A stretch of DNA of 64,000 nucleotides from Riemerella anatipestifer ATCC 11845 = DSM 15868 (GTDB lineage Bacteria; Bacteroidota; Bacteroidia; Flavobacteriales; Weeksellaceae), in the NCBI RefSeq assembly GCF_000252855.1, contig NC_017045.1:868001-932000 (forward strand). The letters are read 5' to 3'. Below the pieces are notes generated by a model. That model was not told the DNA's origin. It was given only the letters and a program-made list of their open reading frames with translations, and ran no database searches. The position numbers and the translations under genes are program-made. This document shows positions 8,886 to 17,555 of the stretch, piece by piece. Within the stretch, counting starts at the first letter, position 1. Each line of letters opens with the position of its first letter.

Positions 8886-8929
8886 ACAAAAACAAAACAC
8901 CTCACTAGACTTATCACATCTAGGAGGTG
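8886..8929 (-). terminator. Intrinsic terminator after lpdA
   Basis: Stem CACCTCaCTAGA (8898-8909) with TCTAGGAGGTG (8919-8929), one bulged base, followed on the minus strand by a T-rich run. It lies just beyond the lpdA stop. Confidence 0.75.
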
Positions 8930-8959
8930 CTATTATTTTATAACTAAAGTTTACTATAA

Positions 8960-10345
8960 TTAAATATGTATTACCTCCCCATAAGCCGCAGCTACTGCTT
9001 CCATAACTGCTTCTGACAATGTAGGGTGTGGGTGAACAGATTTCAAAATCTCGTGTCCTGTAGTTTCTAATTTTCTAGCAACTACTGCCTCTGCTATCAT
9101 TTCGGTAACGCCATTACCTATCATATGACAACCTAACCACTCACCATATTTAGCATCAAAAATTACTTTTACAAAACCATCTGTATCTCCGTTTGCAGTC
9201 GCTTTTCCACTAGCAGAGAATGGGAATTTCCCAACCTTAATATCATAGCCTTTTTCTTTGGCTTGTTTTTCGGTAAGACCCACTGATGCTATTTCAGGAA
9301 GGCAATATGTACACCCTGGAATATTACCATAGTCTATAGTTTCTGTATGTAGCCCTTTAATTTTTTCCACACAAGTAATTCCTTCCGCAGAAGCCACATG
9401 AGCCAAGGCTTGAGTAGGAATAATATCTCCTATCGCATAATAACCTGGCACTGAAGTTTGATACCATTCATTTACTAAAACTCTACCTTTATCTGTTTTA
9501 ATTCCGACTTCTTCTAGTCCTATATTTTCAATATTAGCCGTAATACCAACTGCTGAAAGCACTACATCAGCCTCTAATGTTACATTACCTTTAGCTGTTT
9601 TTACATTAGCTTTAACGCCGTTACCAGAAGTATCCACAGATTCTACAGAAGCGTTAGTCATTACCTCTATACCTGCTTTCTTAAGAGATTTTTCTAAATG
9701 TTTAGAAACCTCCTCGTCCTCCACAGGTACGATGTTTGGCATAAACTCTACAATAGTTACTTTAGTCCCCATAGTAGCGTAGAAATATGCAAACTCTACT
9801 CCGATAGCCCCAGAACCTACGACTATCATAGATTTAGGCTGTTCTGGTAAAGAAAGGGCTTGTCTATACCCTATTACTTTTTTACCGTCTTGAGGAAGGT
9901 TTGGAAGCTCTCTAGAACGAGCCCCTGTTGCCAAGATGATGTGCTCAGCAGAATATTCTTTTGTAGCACCATCTTTTTCCACTAAAACTTTTTTACCTTT
10001 TTGAACTTTAGCGGTACCGAAGATAACATCTATCTTATTCTTTTTCATAAGGAACTCAATCCCTTTACTCATCTTACTCGCCACCCCACGGCTTCTCTGA
10101 ATTACATTAGGAAATTCAAAACTTGCTTCTACTTTATTAAGACCGAAATCTTCTGCATGGTTGATGTACTTAAACACTTGTGCCGATTTCAATAATGCCT
10201 TTGTAGGAATACAACCCCAGTTAAGGCAGATACCTCCTAAGTTTTCCTTTTCTACAATAGCTGTTTTGAAACCTAACTGTGCTGCTCTAATGGCTGTTAC
10301 ATAACCACCAGGACCACTTCCTATAACTATAATATCGTAATTCAT
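8960..10345 (-). CDS. lpdA: Dihydrolipoyl dehydrogenase (E3)
   Basis: A 461-residue FAD flavoenzyme that reoxidises dihydrolipoamide in 2-oxoacid dehydrogenase complexes and the glycine cleavage system. The FAD-binding GSGPGG motif is at 9-14, the redox-active pair is Cys40 and Cys45 (GGICLNWGCIPTKA), a second dinucleotide motif VGSGAIGVEFA binds NAD, and the C-terminal HPHPTLSE holds the catalytic His440-Glu445 pair. It is monocistronic here, with its own terminator and no E1/E2 genes nearby. The distant gcvP gene in this window codes for a partner system. Confidence 0.95.
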   Translation of the reverse strand: MNYDIIVIGSGPGGYVTAIRAAQLGFKTAIVEKENLGGICLNWGCIPTKALLKSAQVFKYINHAEDFGLNKVEASFEFPNVIQRSRGVASKMSKGIEFLMKKNKIDVIFGTAKVQKGKKVLVEKDGATKEYSAEHIILATGARSRELPNLPQDGKKVIGYRQALSLPEQPKSMIVVGSGAIGVEFAYFYATMGTKVTIVEFMPNIVPVEDEEVSKHLEKSLKKAGIEVMTNASVESVDTSGNGVKANVKTAKGNVTLEADVVLSAVGITANIENIGLEEVGIKTDKGRVLVNEWYQTSVPGYYAIGDIIPTQALAHVASAEGITCVEKIKGLHTETIDYGNIPGCTYCLPEIASVGLTEKQAKEKGYDIKVGKFPFSASGKATANGDTDGFVKVIFDAKYGEWLGCHMIGNGVTEMIAEAVVARKLETTGHEILKSVHPHPTLSEAVMEAVAAAYGEVIHI

Positions 10346-10446
10346 TGATTAAAAATTTAGTGCGAATTTACAAAAAATTATTGATATTAAAATTTCTAAA
10401 AAAATACACTCCCACACCTCATTCATTTCAAATATTAACTTTAAAC

Positions 10447-10482
10447 AAAAAGCCGAAAGAAAAAATATTCTCTCGGCTTTTT
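10447..10482. terminator. Terminator after the ABC exporter operon
   Basis: Stem AAAAAGCCGA (10447-10456) with TCGGCTTTTT (10473-10482), 16-base loop with partial extra pairing. The A/T tails allow action in either direction; it lies just past the ABC permease gene stop. Confidence 0.75.
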
Positions 10483-10502
10483 ATAATAATTACTCCCAAT
10501 AC

Positions 10503-11801
10503 TTACGAATGTCTAATCCACTTCCAAAGTTCTTTTAGAGTTGCTTTATTACCGTGCATTAGTATGCCTACACGGTATATTTTTGCAGCAATAAAGACCA
10601 TCAGTAATGTAGTAATAAATAATAACGCAACCGACAATACCAACTCCCAAATAGGCACTCCAAAGGGTATCCTTGCAATCATAGCTACAGGAGAAGTTAA
10701 CGGAATCATAGAAAGCCAAAAGCCCATAGGTCCATCTGGATTATTCATAATAGAAATGCTACCATAAAGCCCCAACATCAACGGAATGGTTACAAATAAA
10801 GTAAACTGTTGAGTTTCGGTATCGTTATCTACCGCAGAACCGATAGCAGCATAGATAGAACTATAAAAAATATAACCTAAAAGGAAAAACACAAGGAACA
10901 CCCCAATAATAAGCCCATAATTGAGTTCCAACAAAGTATGAGATATATGAGCCACTACCTCCTGTATATTTTCCATTTGTTCCAAAGTGTTTCCAGTAGA
11001 CATTGGGCTAAAACTTTGATTAAAAAACACTGCCGCTGTTACCGCCATACCTATCCATATAACAAATTGGGTAAGTGCCACTAAAGTAACCCCTAAGATT
11101 TTACCCATCATTAAATCAAACGGTTTAACCGAAGAAATAATAATCTCTACCACACGATTATTTTTTTCCTCCAAAACACTCCGCATCACTCTTACGCCAT
11201 AAATTAAAATAAACATAAAAGTGGCGTACATCAGTAGCATACTCAAACCAGATTTTACACCAAACGCAAGGCTATCGTCCTGCTTATGATTATCTAAAAC
11301 ATTGGTAGTCTTAAGCTCAAAAGATTTATCTAAGTCGTTCACTTGAGTTTCGGTGATTCCAAGTGCTTTTATTTTTTCTTTCTTAATGACTTCCGACATA
11401 GAAGACGCTAAGGCTTTCCTTACATCAAAACCTATTTTCTTGTTTACCAATAACTGAACTTGGTTCTGTAAAGTTTCATAATCTTGTCCTTGCATAGGAG
11501 GAATAATCAACACGCCATCAATAGCTTCAGAAGTCTTTAATCCTTCCTTCAAAGATGCCTCGGTGTTAGGAGATGCATACACAAGAGAAACATCTTGCGG
11601 AGCTTTCATTCGGTTTTCAAACACGCCACTTTTGTCTATAACAGAAAACTGATACTCCGTTTCGTTAGCTTTAAACATCAATCCTATAACAGCCCCGAAA
11701 ACTATCATTAAAATCGGGGCTAGCAAAGTGAGTATAATAAAAGATTTCTTTTTAACCTGAGTAAGAAATTCTCTTTTGGTTATGATAATAATATTTTTCA
11801 T
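10503..11801 (-). CDS. ABC-2 type exporter permease (NatB-like)
   Basis: A 432-residue membrane protein with the ABC-2/NatB layout: a first membrane helix at about 20-43, a large extracytoplasmic domain (about 45-180), and five or six helices in the C-terminal half, including FMFILIYGVRVMRSVLEEKNNRVVEI, whose E-K-R-V-EI segment is conserved in the family (shown here only as context for the motif VLEEKNNRVVEI). It pairs with the ATPase gene 6 bp upstream. NatAB-type systems export sodium, and relatives export other substrates; the substrate here cannot be deduced. Confidence 0.85.
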   Translation of the reverse strand: MKNIIIITKREFLTQVKKKSFIILTLLAPILMIVFGAVIGLMFKANETEYQFSVIDKSGVFENRMKAPQDVSLVYASPNTEASLKEGLKTSEAIDGVLIIPPMQGQDYETLQNQVQLLVNKKIGFDVRKALASSMSEVIKKEKIKALGITETQVNDLDKSFELKTTNVLDNHKQDDSLAFGVKSGLSMLLMYATFMFILIYGVRVMRSVLEEKNNRVVEIIISSVKPFDLMMGKILGVTLVALTQFVIWIGMAVTAAVFFNQSFSPMSTGNTLEQMENIQEVVAHISHTLLELNYGLIIGVFLVFFLLGYIFYSSIYAAIGSAVDNDTETQQFTLFVTIPLMLGLYGSISIMNNPDGPMGFWLSMIPLTSPVAMIARIPFGVPIWELVLSVALLFITTLLMVFIAAKIYRVGILMHGNKATLKELWKWIRHS

Positions 11802-11807
11802 ACGATA

Positions 11808-12713
11808 TTAGTTTTGTACAGCAGTAATGAACACTTCGTTCATACTAGGTATTTTCTCATTAAAACTTCTAATGCTTCCTAACGGCATTAGCTTTGACAA
11901 CAGCTGATTTTGTTCGCCTTGATATTTTAGATTGAAACTAATAAGTCCGTCTTTTTCTTGCCAATCAGAAGGCGAAAATTCCGATTTAAAGTTTTCCAAC
12001 AGTTCAGAATTAGAGTGAGCGAGTACAACTTCGTAAACATTTTGTTTAAAACGCTCTCTTACTTCAAATACTTTTCCGTCTAAGATTTTTTTTGAATGAT
12101 TAACCAACGCTACATAATCGCACATTTCTTCCACGCTTTCCATTCTATGTGTAGAAAGTATGATGGTTGTCCCATTATTTTTAAGATTGATAATTTGGTC
12201 TTTGATAAGATTAGCGTTTACAGGGTCAAATCCAGAGAAAGGCTCGTCTAAAATAAGTAATTTAGGGCGGTGCAATACCGTTACCACAAACTGTATTTTC
12301 TGTGCCATACCTTTGGAAAGTTCAGAAAGTTTCTTTTTCCACCATTGGTCTATATTTAGGCGTTCAAACCAATATTTAGCTTGAGTAAGAGCCTCATTTT
12401 TAGACATACCTTTAAGCTCCCCAAAATAGAGAATTTGGTCGCCCACCGTCATATTTTTATAAAGACCTCTTTCCTCTGGCATATAACCAATCGCCTTAAT
12501 ATGGTGAGGGCTTAAAATTTCGTTATCTATAAAAACTTTACCACTATCCGCTTGAGTAATCTGGTTGATGATTCTAATAAAAGAAGTCTTGCCTGCTCCA
12601 TTAGGTCCTAACAGCCCGTAGATACTTCCTGTAGGGACTTCTATACTAAAGTCAGACAAAGCCACTTTTCTACCTGCATCATAGGTTTTTGTAATATGTT
12701 CTGCTCTAAGCAT
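11808..12713 (-). CDS. ABC exporter ATP-binding protein (NatA-like)
   Basis: A 301-residue ATPase subunit. Walker A GPNGAGKT at 36-43, signature LSKGMAQK at 132-139, Walker B LLILDEP at 152-158 and a switch histidine in STHRMESVEEM. The C-terminal domain of about 80 residues (after 220) is the extension typical of NatA/DrrA-like exporters. The start at 12713 fits the conserved LRAEHITKTYDAG opening. The permease follows 6 bp later, and the two are one operon closed by the hairpin at 10447-10482. Confidence 0.9.
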   Translation of the reverse strand: MLRAEHITKTYDAGRKVALSDFSIEVPTGSIYGLLGPNGAGKTSFIRIINQITQADSGKVFIDNEILSPHHIKAIGYMPEERGLYKNMTVGDQILYFGELKGMSKNEALTQAKYWFERLNIDQWWKKKLSELSKGMAQKIQFVVTVLHRPKLLILDEPFSGFDPVNANLIKDQIINLKNNGTTIILSTHRMESVEEMCDYVALVNHSKKILDGKVFEVRERFKQNVYEVVLAHSNSELLENFKSEFSPSDWQEKDGLISFNLKYQGEQNQLLSKLMPLGSIRSFNEKIPSMNEVFITAVQN

Positions 12714-12781
12714 TTTTATGTTTTTATTTTAGTTAGTACAAAGAAAAGAGTTTTTGTTACAATTATCCTAATCGCTCATAA

Positions 12782-12809
12782 AAAAAGAGACCTTCAAAAG
12801 TCTCTTTTT
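12782..12809 (-). terminator. Intrinsic terminator after dnaJ
   Basis: A 10-bp stem (AAAAAGAGAC 12782-12791 with GTCTCTTTTT 12800-12809) with an 8-base loop. It directly follows the dnaJ stop on the minus strand. Confidence 0.85.
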
Positions 12810-12824
12810 ATCATTATTATAATT

Positions 12825-13940
12825 TTAGTTAAACAAATCTCTTACTTTATCAAAGAATGTCTTTTCCTTCCCTGAAGGTTCGGCCTTCATTTCGCCACTG
12901 TTCAGTTGTTTTTCAAAAAATTCTTTTTGTTCCTTTGTAAGATTTTGTGGCGTCCATACATTGATGTGTATAAACATATCTCCCCTACCATAGCTATCTA
13001 TGCTAGGAAGCCCTTTACCCGCAAGCCGTAGAATCTTACCCGATTGCGTACCTGCATCTACTTTTATTTTAACTTTACCACCTACTATTGGGATTTCTTT
13101 AGAAGTACCTAATGCTGCTTCTGCGAAGGAAATATATAACTCTTGATGAAGGTTATCTCCTTCCCTTTTAATGTTTGCATCTTCCTCTTCCTCCACCACC
13201 ATAAGTAAATCACCTGAAGTTCCGCCGAAAGGTGCGTCGTTACCTTTACCTCTTACACTTAGTTGTATACCATCTCTAGCTCCAGCAGGGATATTGATAC
13301 TCACTTCTTCATCAGCCTTAATAAGCCCTTGAGCATTTGCTCCCGCTGGTATTTTATCTGCTACCTTACCGATGCCATTACACGCCCCACAAGTGGTTTG
13401 CGTTTGCATTTGTCCAAACATTGTGTTCATCACTTTCATTTGGACACCATTACCGTTACAAGTAGGACAAGTCTTAGAAGTTACCCCAGGGGCAAGTTTC
13501 ATTTTTTTGATTTTGATGGTTTTCTGTGTTCCATTCATCATCTCCTCTAGGCTTAGCTTGATACGAACTCTAAGGTTAGTACCTCTAGACTCTTGTCTCC
13601 TAGCTCCACCGCCGAAACCTCCAAAATGACCTCCAAAGATATCTCCAAACTGACTGAAAATATCTTCCATATTCATACCGCCACCGAAGCCTCCACCACC
13701 GAAGCCTCCGCTACCACCTACTCCCGCATGACCATATTGGTCATATCTAGCTCTTTTATTCTCATCGCTAAGAACTTCGTAGGCTTCCGCTGCTTCTTTA
13801 AATTTTTCCTCAGCCTCTTTATCTCCTGGATTTTTATCGGGGTGATATTTAAGTGCTTGTCTTCGGTAGGCTTTTTTAATAGCGTCTGCCGTTGCATTTT
13901 TTTCTACCCCTAATATCTCGTAGTAATCTCTTTTTGACAT
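12825..13940 (-). CDS. dnaJ: Chaperone protein DnaJ (Hsp40)
   Basis: A 371-residue class I/A J-protein that delivers clients to DnaK. The J domain (1-70) has His33-Pro34-Asp35 in [11 protein letters not shown]; a Gly/Phe-rich linker (about 72-112) follows; the C-terminal substrate domains end in a FFEKQL helix. The zinc-finger region shows only two CxxCxGxG units (CPTCNGNG and CGACNGIG) where E. coli DnaJ has four, so only one zinc site (the inner one) can form; this appears to be a flavobacterial trait. It follows grpE after 50 bp, the expected heat-shock pair. dnaK is not in the window. Confidence 0.95.
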   Translation of the reverse strand: MSKRDYYEILGVEKNATADAIKKAYRRQALKYHPDKNPGDKEAEEKFKEAAEAYEVLSDENKRARYDQYGHAGVGGSGGFGGGGFGGGMNMEDIFSQFGDIFGGHFGGFGGGARRQESRGTNLRVRIKLSLEEMMNGTQKTIKIKKMKLAPGVTSKTCPTCNGNGVQMKVMNTMFGQMQTQTTCGACNGIGKVADKIPAGANAQGLIKADEEVSINIPAGARDGIQLSVRGKGNDAPFGGTSGDLLMVVEEEEDANIKREGDNLHQELYISFAEAALGTSKEIPIVGGKVKIKVDAGTQSGKILRLAGKGLPSIDSYGRGDMFIHINVWTPQNLTKEQKEFFEKQLNSGEMKAEPSGKEKTFFDKVRDLFN

Positions 13941-13990
13941 TCTTTATTTTAGTTTTATAATAAATGAAAGTTTCATTTATAATGTAAGAT

Positions 13991-14542
13991 TTATTGCCCT
14001 GTAACTACTTTAGTAAATCTAATGACTCTATCGTGCAGCATATATCCAGACTCTATTACATCTACAATTTTGCCTTTTAAATCTTCGGTAGGAGCTGGTA
14101 TTTGAGTAATAGCTTCGTGGAAATCTACATTAAAGTCGTCTCCTGCATTTACCTCTATAGGCTTTAATCCTTTTTCTACCAGTTTATTTTTGAATTTTTG
14201 ATAGATAAGTTCTACTCCTTTTAAGTCTTCTTCTTTACCTGTTTTTGCTATTTCTTTTAAGGCTCTTTCAAAATCATCTAAAATAGCGAGCATACTCACC
14301 ATCATATCCTGATTAGCATATTGGAAAAACTCCATTCGCTCTTTAGAAGTTCTTTTTTTATAGTTTTCAAACTCAGCATATAGACGAATGTAACGGTCTT
14401 TCTCCTCTGCCAAAAGTTCTTCTGTTGTAGGTTCTTTTGTCAGATTTTCTTCAGTGTCAGTATTTATATTTTGAGTTTCTTCGTTTAGTTTTTCTTCAGA
14501 AACATTAAGTTTTTCTTCGTGCAAATCTTTATTCTCTTCCAT
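13991..14542 (-). CDS. grpE: Nucleotide exchange factor GrpE
   Basis: A 183-residue GrpE, which releases ADP from DnaK. The N-terminal 45 residues are very acidic and disordered-looking (many Glu, Asn, Thr), followed by the long dimerising coiled coil (EEKDRYIRLYAEFENYKKRTSKER) and the beta domain ending in GYMLHDRVIRFTKVVV-like sequence, a family hallmark (GYMLHDRVIR). A full Bacteroidota promoter lies 31 bp upstream. dnaJ follows on the same strand. Confidence 0.95.
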   Translation of the reverse strand: MEENKDLHEEKLNVSEEKLNEETQNINTDTEENLTKEPTTEELLAEEKDRYIRLYAEFENYKKRTSKERMEFFQYANQDMMVSMLAILDDFERALKEIAKTGKEEDLKGVELIYQKFKNKLVEKGLKPIEVNAGDDFNVDFHEAITQIPAPTEDLKGKIVDVIESGYMLHDRVIRFTKVVTGQ

Positions 14543-14572
14543 TCTTTTTTGGTTTTATTACTCAGATATCGT

Positions 14573-14605
14573 CAAAGATATTGCCAAATTAAGATTTAGG
14601 ACAAA
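14573..14605 (-). promoter_or_regulatory. Promoter of grpE-dnaJ
   Basis: On the minus strand TTTG (14605-14602), then 21 bases, then TATCTTTG (14580-14573). Both elements match the Bacteroidota sigma consensus. The expected start is about 25 bases before the grpE ATG. No CIRCE-like inverted repeat is visible. Confidence 0.65.
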
Positions 14606-14628
14606 TTGACAGACCTAAGAAACTTACT

Positions 14629-15963
14629 CTAACCCATTTCGGTATAAACCAAATAAATATTCAGTACAATAATGATAAAACTAATGATAATAGCGGTGTA
14701 TTTCAAAAAACCTTGATTAGCAAATGCTCCCATCTTAAGTTTATTATTAGTTAGCATTACCAGCGGTACTACTGCAAAACTCAACTGTAAGGAAAGTATA
14801 ACTTGACTTAATATTAAAAGGTCAGTAGTTCCTTTTTCACCATAGATAGTAGCGACTATCAACGCTGGTATTACAGCTATCAATCTTGTAATCAATCGTC
14901 TTAACCAAGGTTTTAATTTAATATTGAGAAAACCCTCCATTACAATCTGCCCAGCCAAAGTGCCTGTAAGGGTTGAGTTTTGCCCAGAAGCCAACAAAGC
15001 TATAGCAAACACAATACTAGCGAGGCTCGTTCCTAAAATTGGAGACAAAAGTTGATGAGCGTCTGTAATGTCAGCAACATCTTGATAGCCTGTGTGATGA
15101 AATGCCGCCGATGAAATAATAAGTATAGCCGCATTGATTAAAAATGCTAACAACAAAGAAATATTACTATCCAAAGTAGCGAATTTAATAGCTTCCCTCT
15201 TCCCCTTATCATCTCTAGAATAGTTTCTAGTCTGTACAATACTGCTATGCAAGTACAAGTTATGAGGCATTACAGTAGCTCCTAAAATACCTATTGCTAT
15301 ATAGAGCATACTTGGATTAAATACAATTTCTTTCTGTGGTACTAAACCTTTCAAAATAGGAAACCACTCAGGATTACTTACGACTATTTCATATAAAAAA
15401 CAAAAGAAAATAATTGCTATCAGACCACCCACGACACTTTCTAGCCATCTAAAACCTTTGGCTTGAAGCATCAAAATAACAAATACATCTACTACCGTAA
15501 TGGCTATCCCAATGGTAAGTGGTATCCCAAACAAAAGATTAAGAGCTATGGCAGCCCCTATTACCTCCGCAAGGTCTGTAGCCGCAATGGCTATTTCAGC
15601 AAAAATCCAAAGTAGAAAATTAACAGGTCGAGAATAACTATCTCTACAGGCTTGAGCCAAATCTCTTTCGGCAACGATACCTAACTTTAAAGACAAATGC
15701 TGTAATAACATCGCAAAAAGATTAGAGATAAGTATTACCGATAGTAAAGTATATCCAAACTTAGCACCTCCTGCGATACCTGTCGCCCAATTGCCTGGGT
15801 CCATATATCCCACTGCTACCATCAGCCCTGGACCTACAAACGCTAAGAATTTCTTCCAAAAACCTACATCTTTAGGTACCTCAATACTAGAAAACGATTC
15901 TGACAAAGAATTACCAGAACGCTCTTTTTTCCACATTTTATCTTTGAAGTATTTTTTCATCAC
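14629..15963 (-). CDS. mntH: Nramp-family divalent metal transporter
   Basis: A 444-residue Nramp transporter that imports Mn2+ or Fe2+ with protons across the inner membrane. The metal-site motif in the first helix is DPGN (55-58, GYMDPGNWATG) and the second in helix 6 is MPHN (in MPHNLYLHSS, near residue 233). Eleven or so membrane helices can be counted. The N-terminal 30 residues are a soluble extension. It is a single gene with a strong promoter and a small inverted repeat over the predicted start site, suggesting metal-dependent control. Mn versus Fe preference is not settled by sequence. Confidence 0.92.
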   Translation of the reverse strand: MMKKYFKDKMWKKERSGNSLSESFSSIEVPKDVGFWKKFLAFVGPGLMVAVGYMDPGNWATGIAGGAKFGYTLLSVILISNLFAMLLQHLSLKLGIVAERDLAQACRDSYSRPVNFLLWIFAEIAIAATDLAEVIGAAIALNLLFGIPLTIGIAITVVDVFVILMLQAKGFRWLESVVGGLIAIIFFCFLYEIVVSNPEWFPILKGLVPQKEIVFNPSMLYIAIGILGATVMPHNLYLHSSIVQTRNYSRDDKGKREAIKFATLDSNISLLLAFLINAAILIISSAAFHHTGYQDVADITDAHQLLSPILGTSLASIVFAIALLASGQNSTLTGTLAGQIVMEGFLNIKLKPWLRRLITRLIAVIPALIVATIYGEKGTTDLLILSQVILSLQLSFAVVPLVMLTNNKLKMGAFANQGFLKYTAIIISFIIIVLNIYLVYTEMG

Positions 15964-15973
15964 TCAAACAAAA

Positions 15974-15989
15974 GTTAGATAAGACTAAC
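15974..15989. promoter_or_regulatory. Inverted repeat at the mntH start site
   Basis: GTTAG-N6-CTAAC lies immediately downstream of the mntH -7 element, where a repressor would block transcription. Only 5 bp per arm, so it could be chance. Confidence 0.3.
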
Positions 15990-16019
15990 AAAATTATGAA
16001 AAATATCTAATTCTACAAA
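15989..16019 (-). promoter_or_regulatory. Promoter of mntH
   Basis: On the minus strand TTTG (16019-16016), then 19 bases, then TAATTTTG (15996-15989): a full match to TTTG-N19-TAnnTTTG. It overlaps the tail of the terminator of the upstream outer membrane protein gene. Confidence 0.7.
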
Positions 16020-16020
16020 A

Positions 16021-16053
16021 AAATAAGAGACTACTTAATAATAAGCAGCCTCT
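16021..16053 (-). terminator. Terminator after the FadL-like gene
   Basis: On the minus strand a 12-bp RNA stem with two G-U pairs (from 16042-16053 with 16026-16037), a 4-base loop and a following T run. Confidence 0.75.
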
Positions 16054-16078
16054 CTATTTCTATTTTAAATGTAGTTTT

Positions 16079-17518
16079 TTAAAATCTCCAACCGACTGTA
16101 AACACAAAATTATTTCTCACTGTTTTAACATCAGAAACAATGCTATCATACTGCTCATCTACAATATGTCCTTCTTTAAACACACTATTTTCCATTGGAG
16201 AAGCATAATCTCCTGCATAAAATGGATTAGCAAACTTAGAGCTTGTATTCTGATAGGCTGCATCTACATAGAAAGACTTAAAATTATATCCTAGTCCCAT
16301 ACCAAAAGTCTGTCTATTAGAAAGGTATAGGTTGTTAAATTTTCTATCTGAATATAAATTACTTGTTGGATCAATAACACTCAAAGATGAACTATAAAAA
16401 GGGTTAGACTGATAAGCATAACCTCCTCTAAATCTCCAGTTATCTAACCTATATTCCGCTCCCAATCTTAACTCAGAAGTGTTAGAATACACTTTGCTAA
16501 AAAACTCATTCAGCTGCTTTTCTACCTCTCCTTGAACATTATACTGTGGTTTTGTAACACCTAAAGTATAATCCACATTTACTGCAAAATTCTTGTTAGC
16601 TATATAAGCACCACTCAGCGTAGCCTTCATTGGTGTGCTCAATCTTCTATTCTCATTAGCTAGTACCGTTACTACAACCCCATTATTATCAATATCATAA
16701 TAGTTATAAGCCCTCTCTATATTCCACCAAGTAGGAGACTCTAGTGCTAAACCTACACGGAAGTTTTTATCTATTTTACCAATAACCCCCGCAGAGATAG
16801 CCACCCCATCTGAAGATTCTTGAAAAGGAGTTTCTTGTTTTTGGTAAAGCCCCTTAGTACCTGCCGTTTGAGATTGCATTCTAAAAAAATCGCCTTGCTC
16901 TATATTTGCCGAATGGAAGTGCACTCCACCACCTACATACCATTTATGGTCGTAATTTCCACCAAATGCGAAGGATAATTTTGAAGTGTGCCCTACTCTA
17001 TTATAAGCATGCCCATCATAGAGTAACATATCTGTTTGTTTATTACCTTTTTCATCTGTATAATTTACAGCCTCATTTATAGTGTGATTTTCAGGAGTTC
17101 TGATATAGCTATCAATATCCTTAGCACTATAATTAAACCCTAGGTTAATAAACTTCCATTTAGAATTATTACTAGTTTGCATTACAACAACACCTCCTAA
17201 ATGTCCTAAATTAGCTTTCTTATAAACCTCATCATAAGATTTATTTGCCAAAGTTGAAGTATTTTTATTTCCCAAAGCATTAAGCGTTCCAGAAAATTCA
17301 CCTACAATATTAACAGCTATACCTGCAGGATTAACATTTATAGAGGAAGCATCTCCTCCCATTGCTCCCATTGCTCCTGCCATACCCATATATTTTGCAG
17401 AACCATTAGGTTGTGTATCAGAATAAACATCTACCGTATTCCTGATTACAGACACATCCTGAGAGTAAAATAAAGCCCCAACAGACAGCCCTAATATTGA
17501 AAATATTTTCTTATTCAT
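16079..17518 (-). CDS. FadL/OmpP1-like outer membrane transport protein
   Basis: A 479-residue outer membrane protein. Signal peptide 1-19 (IFSILGLSVGALFYSQ), then a GSAKYMGMAGAMGAMGGDAS segment followed by INVNPAGIAV, the N-terminal hatch signature of the OMPP1/FadL/TodX family, then amphipathic beta strands and a terminal aromatic F (FTVGWRF). FadL-type barrels pass hydrophobic compounds such as fatty acids; the substrate here is not deducible. It lies 37 bp after the Gly/Trp-rich lipoprotein gene and both are probably one transcript ending at the hairpin at 16021-16053. Confidence 0.85.
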   Translation of the reverse strand: MNKKIFSILGLSVGALFYSQDVSVIRNTVDVYSDTQPNGSAKYMGMAGAMGAMGGDASSINVNPAGIAVNIVGEFSGTLNALGNKNTSTLANKSYDEVYKKANLGHLGGVVVMQTSNNSKWKFINLGFNYSAKDIDSYIRTPENHTINEAVNYTDEKGNKQTDMLLYDGHAYNRVGHTSKLSFAFGGNYDHKWYVGGGVHFHSANIEQGDFFRMQSQTAGTKGLYQKQETPFQESSDGVAISAGVIGKIDKNFRVGLALESPTWWNIERAYNYYDIDNNGVVVTVLANENRRLSTPMKATLSGAYIANKNFAVNVDYTLGVTKPQYNVQGEVEKQLNEFFSKVYSNTSELRLGAEYRLDNWRFRGGYAYQSNPFYSSSLSVIDPTSNLYSDRKFNNLYLSNRQTFGMGLGYNFKSFYVDAAYQNTSSKFANPFYAGDYASPMENSVFKEGHIVDEQYDSIVSDVKTVRNNFVFTVGWRF

Positions 17519-17555
17519 TATCTTATTTTATTTATTAACATTCAATTAAATTAAA

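Noticed and set aside
10345-10767. Open frame of 140 codons on the plus strand at the end of the ABC permease gene
   Set aside because: It lies antisense to the permease gene and over a terminator, with no recognisable domain.
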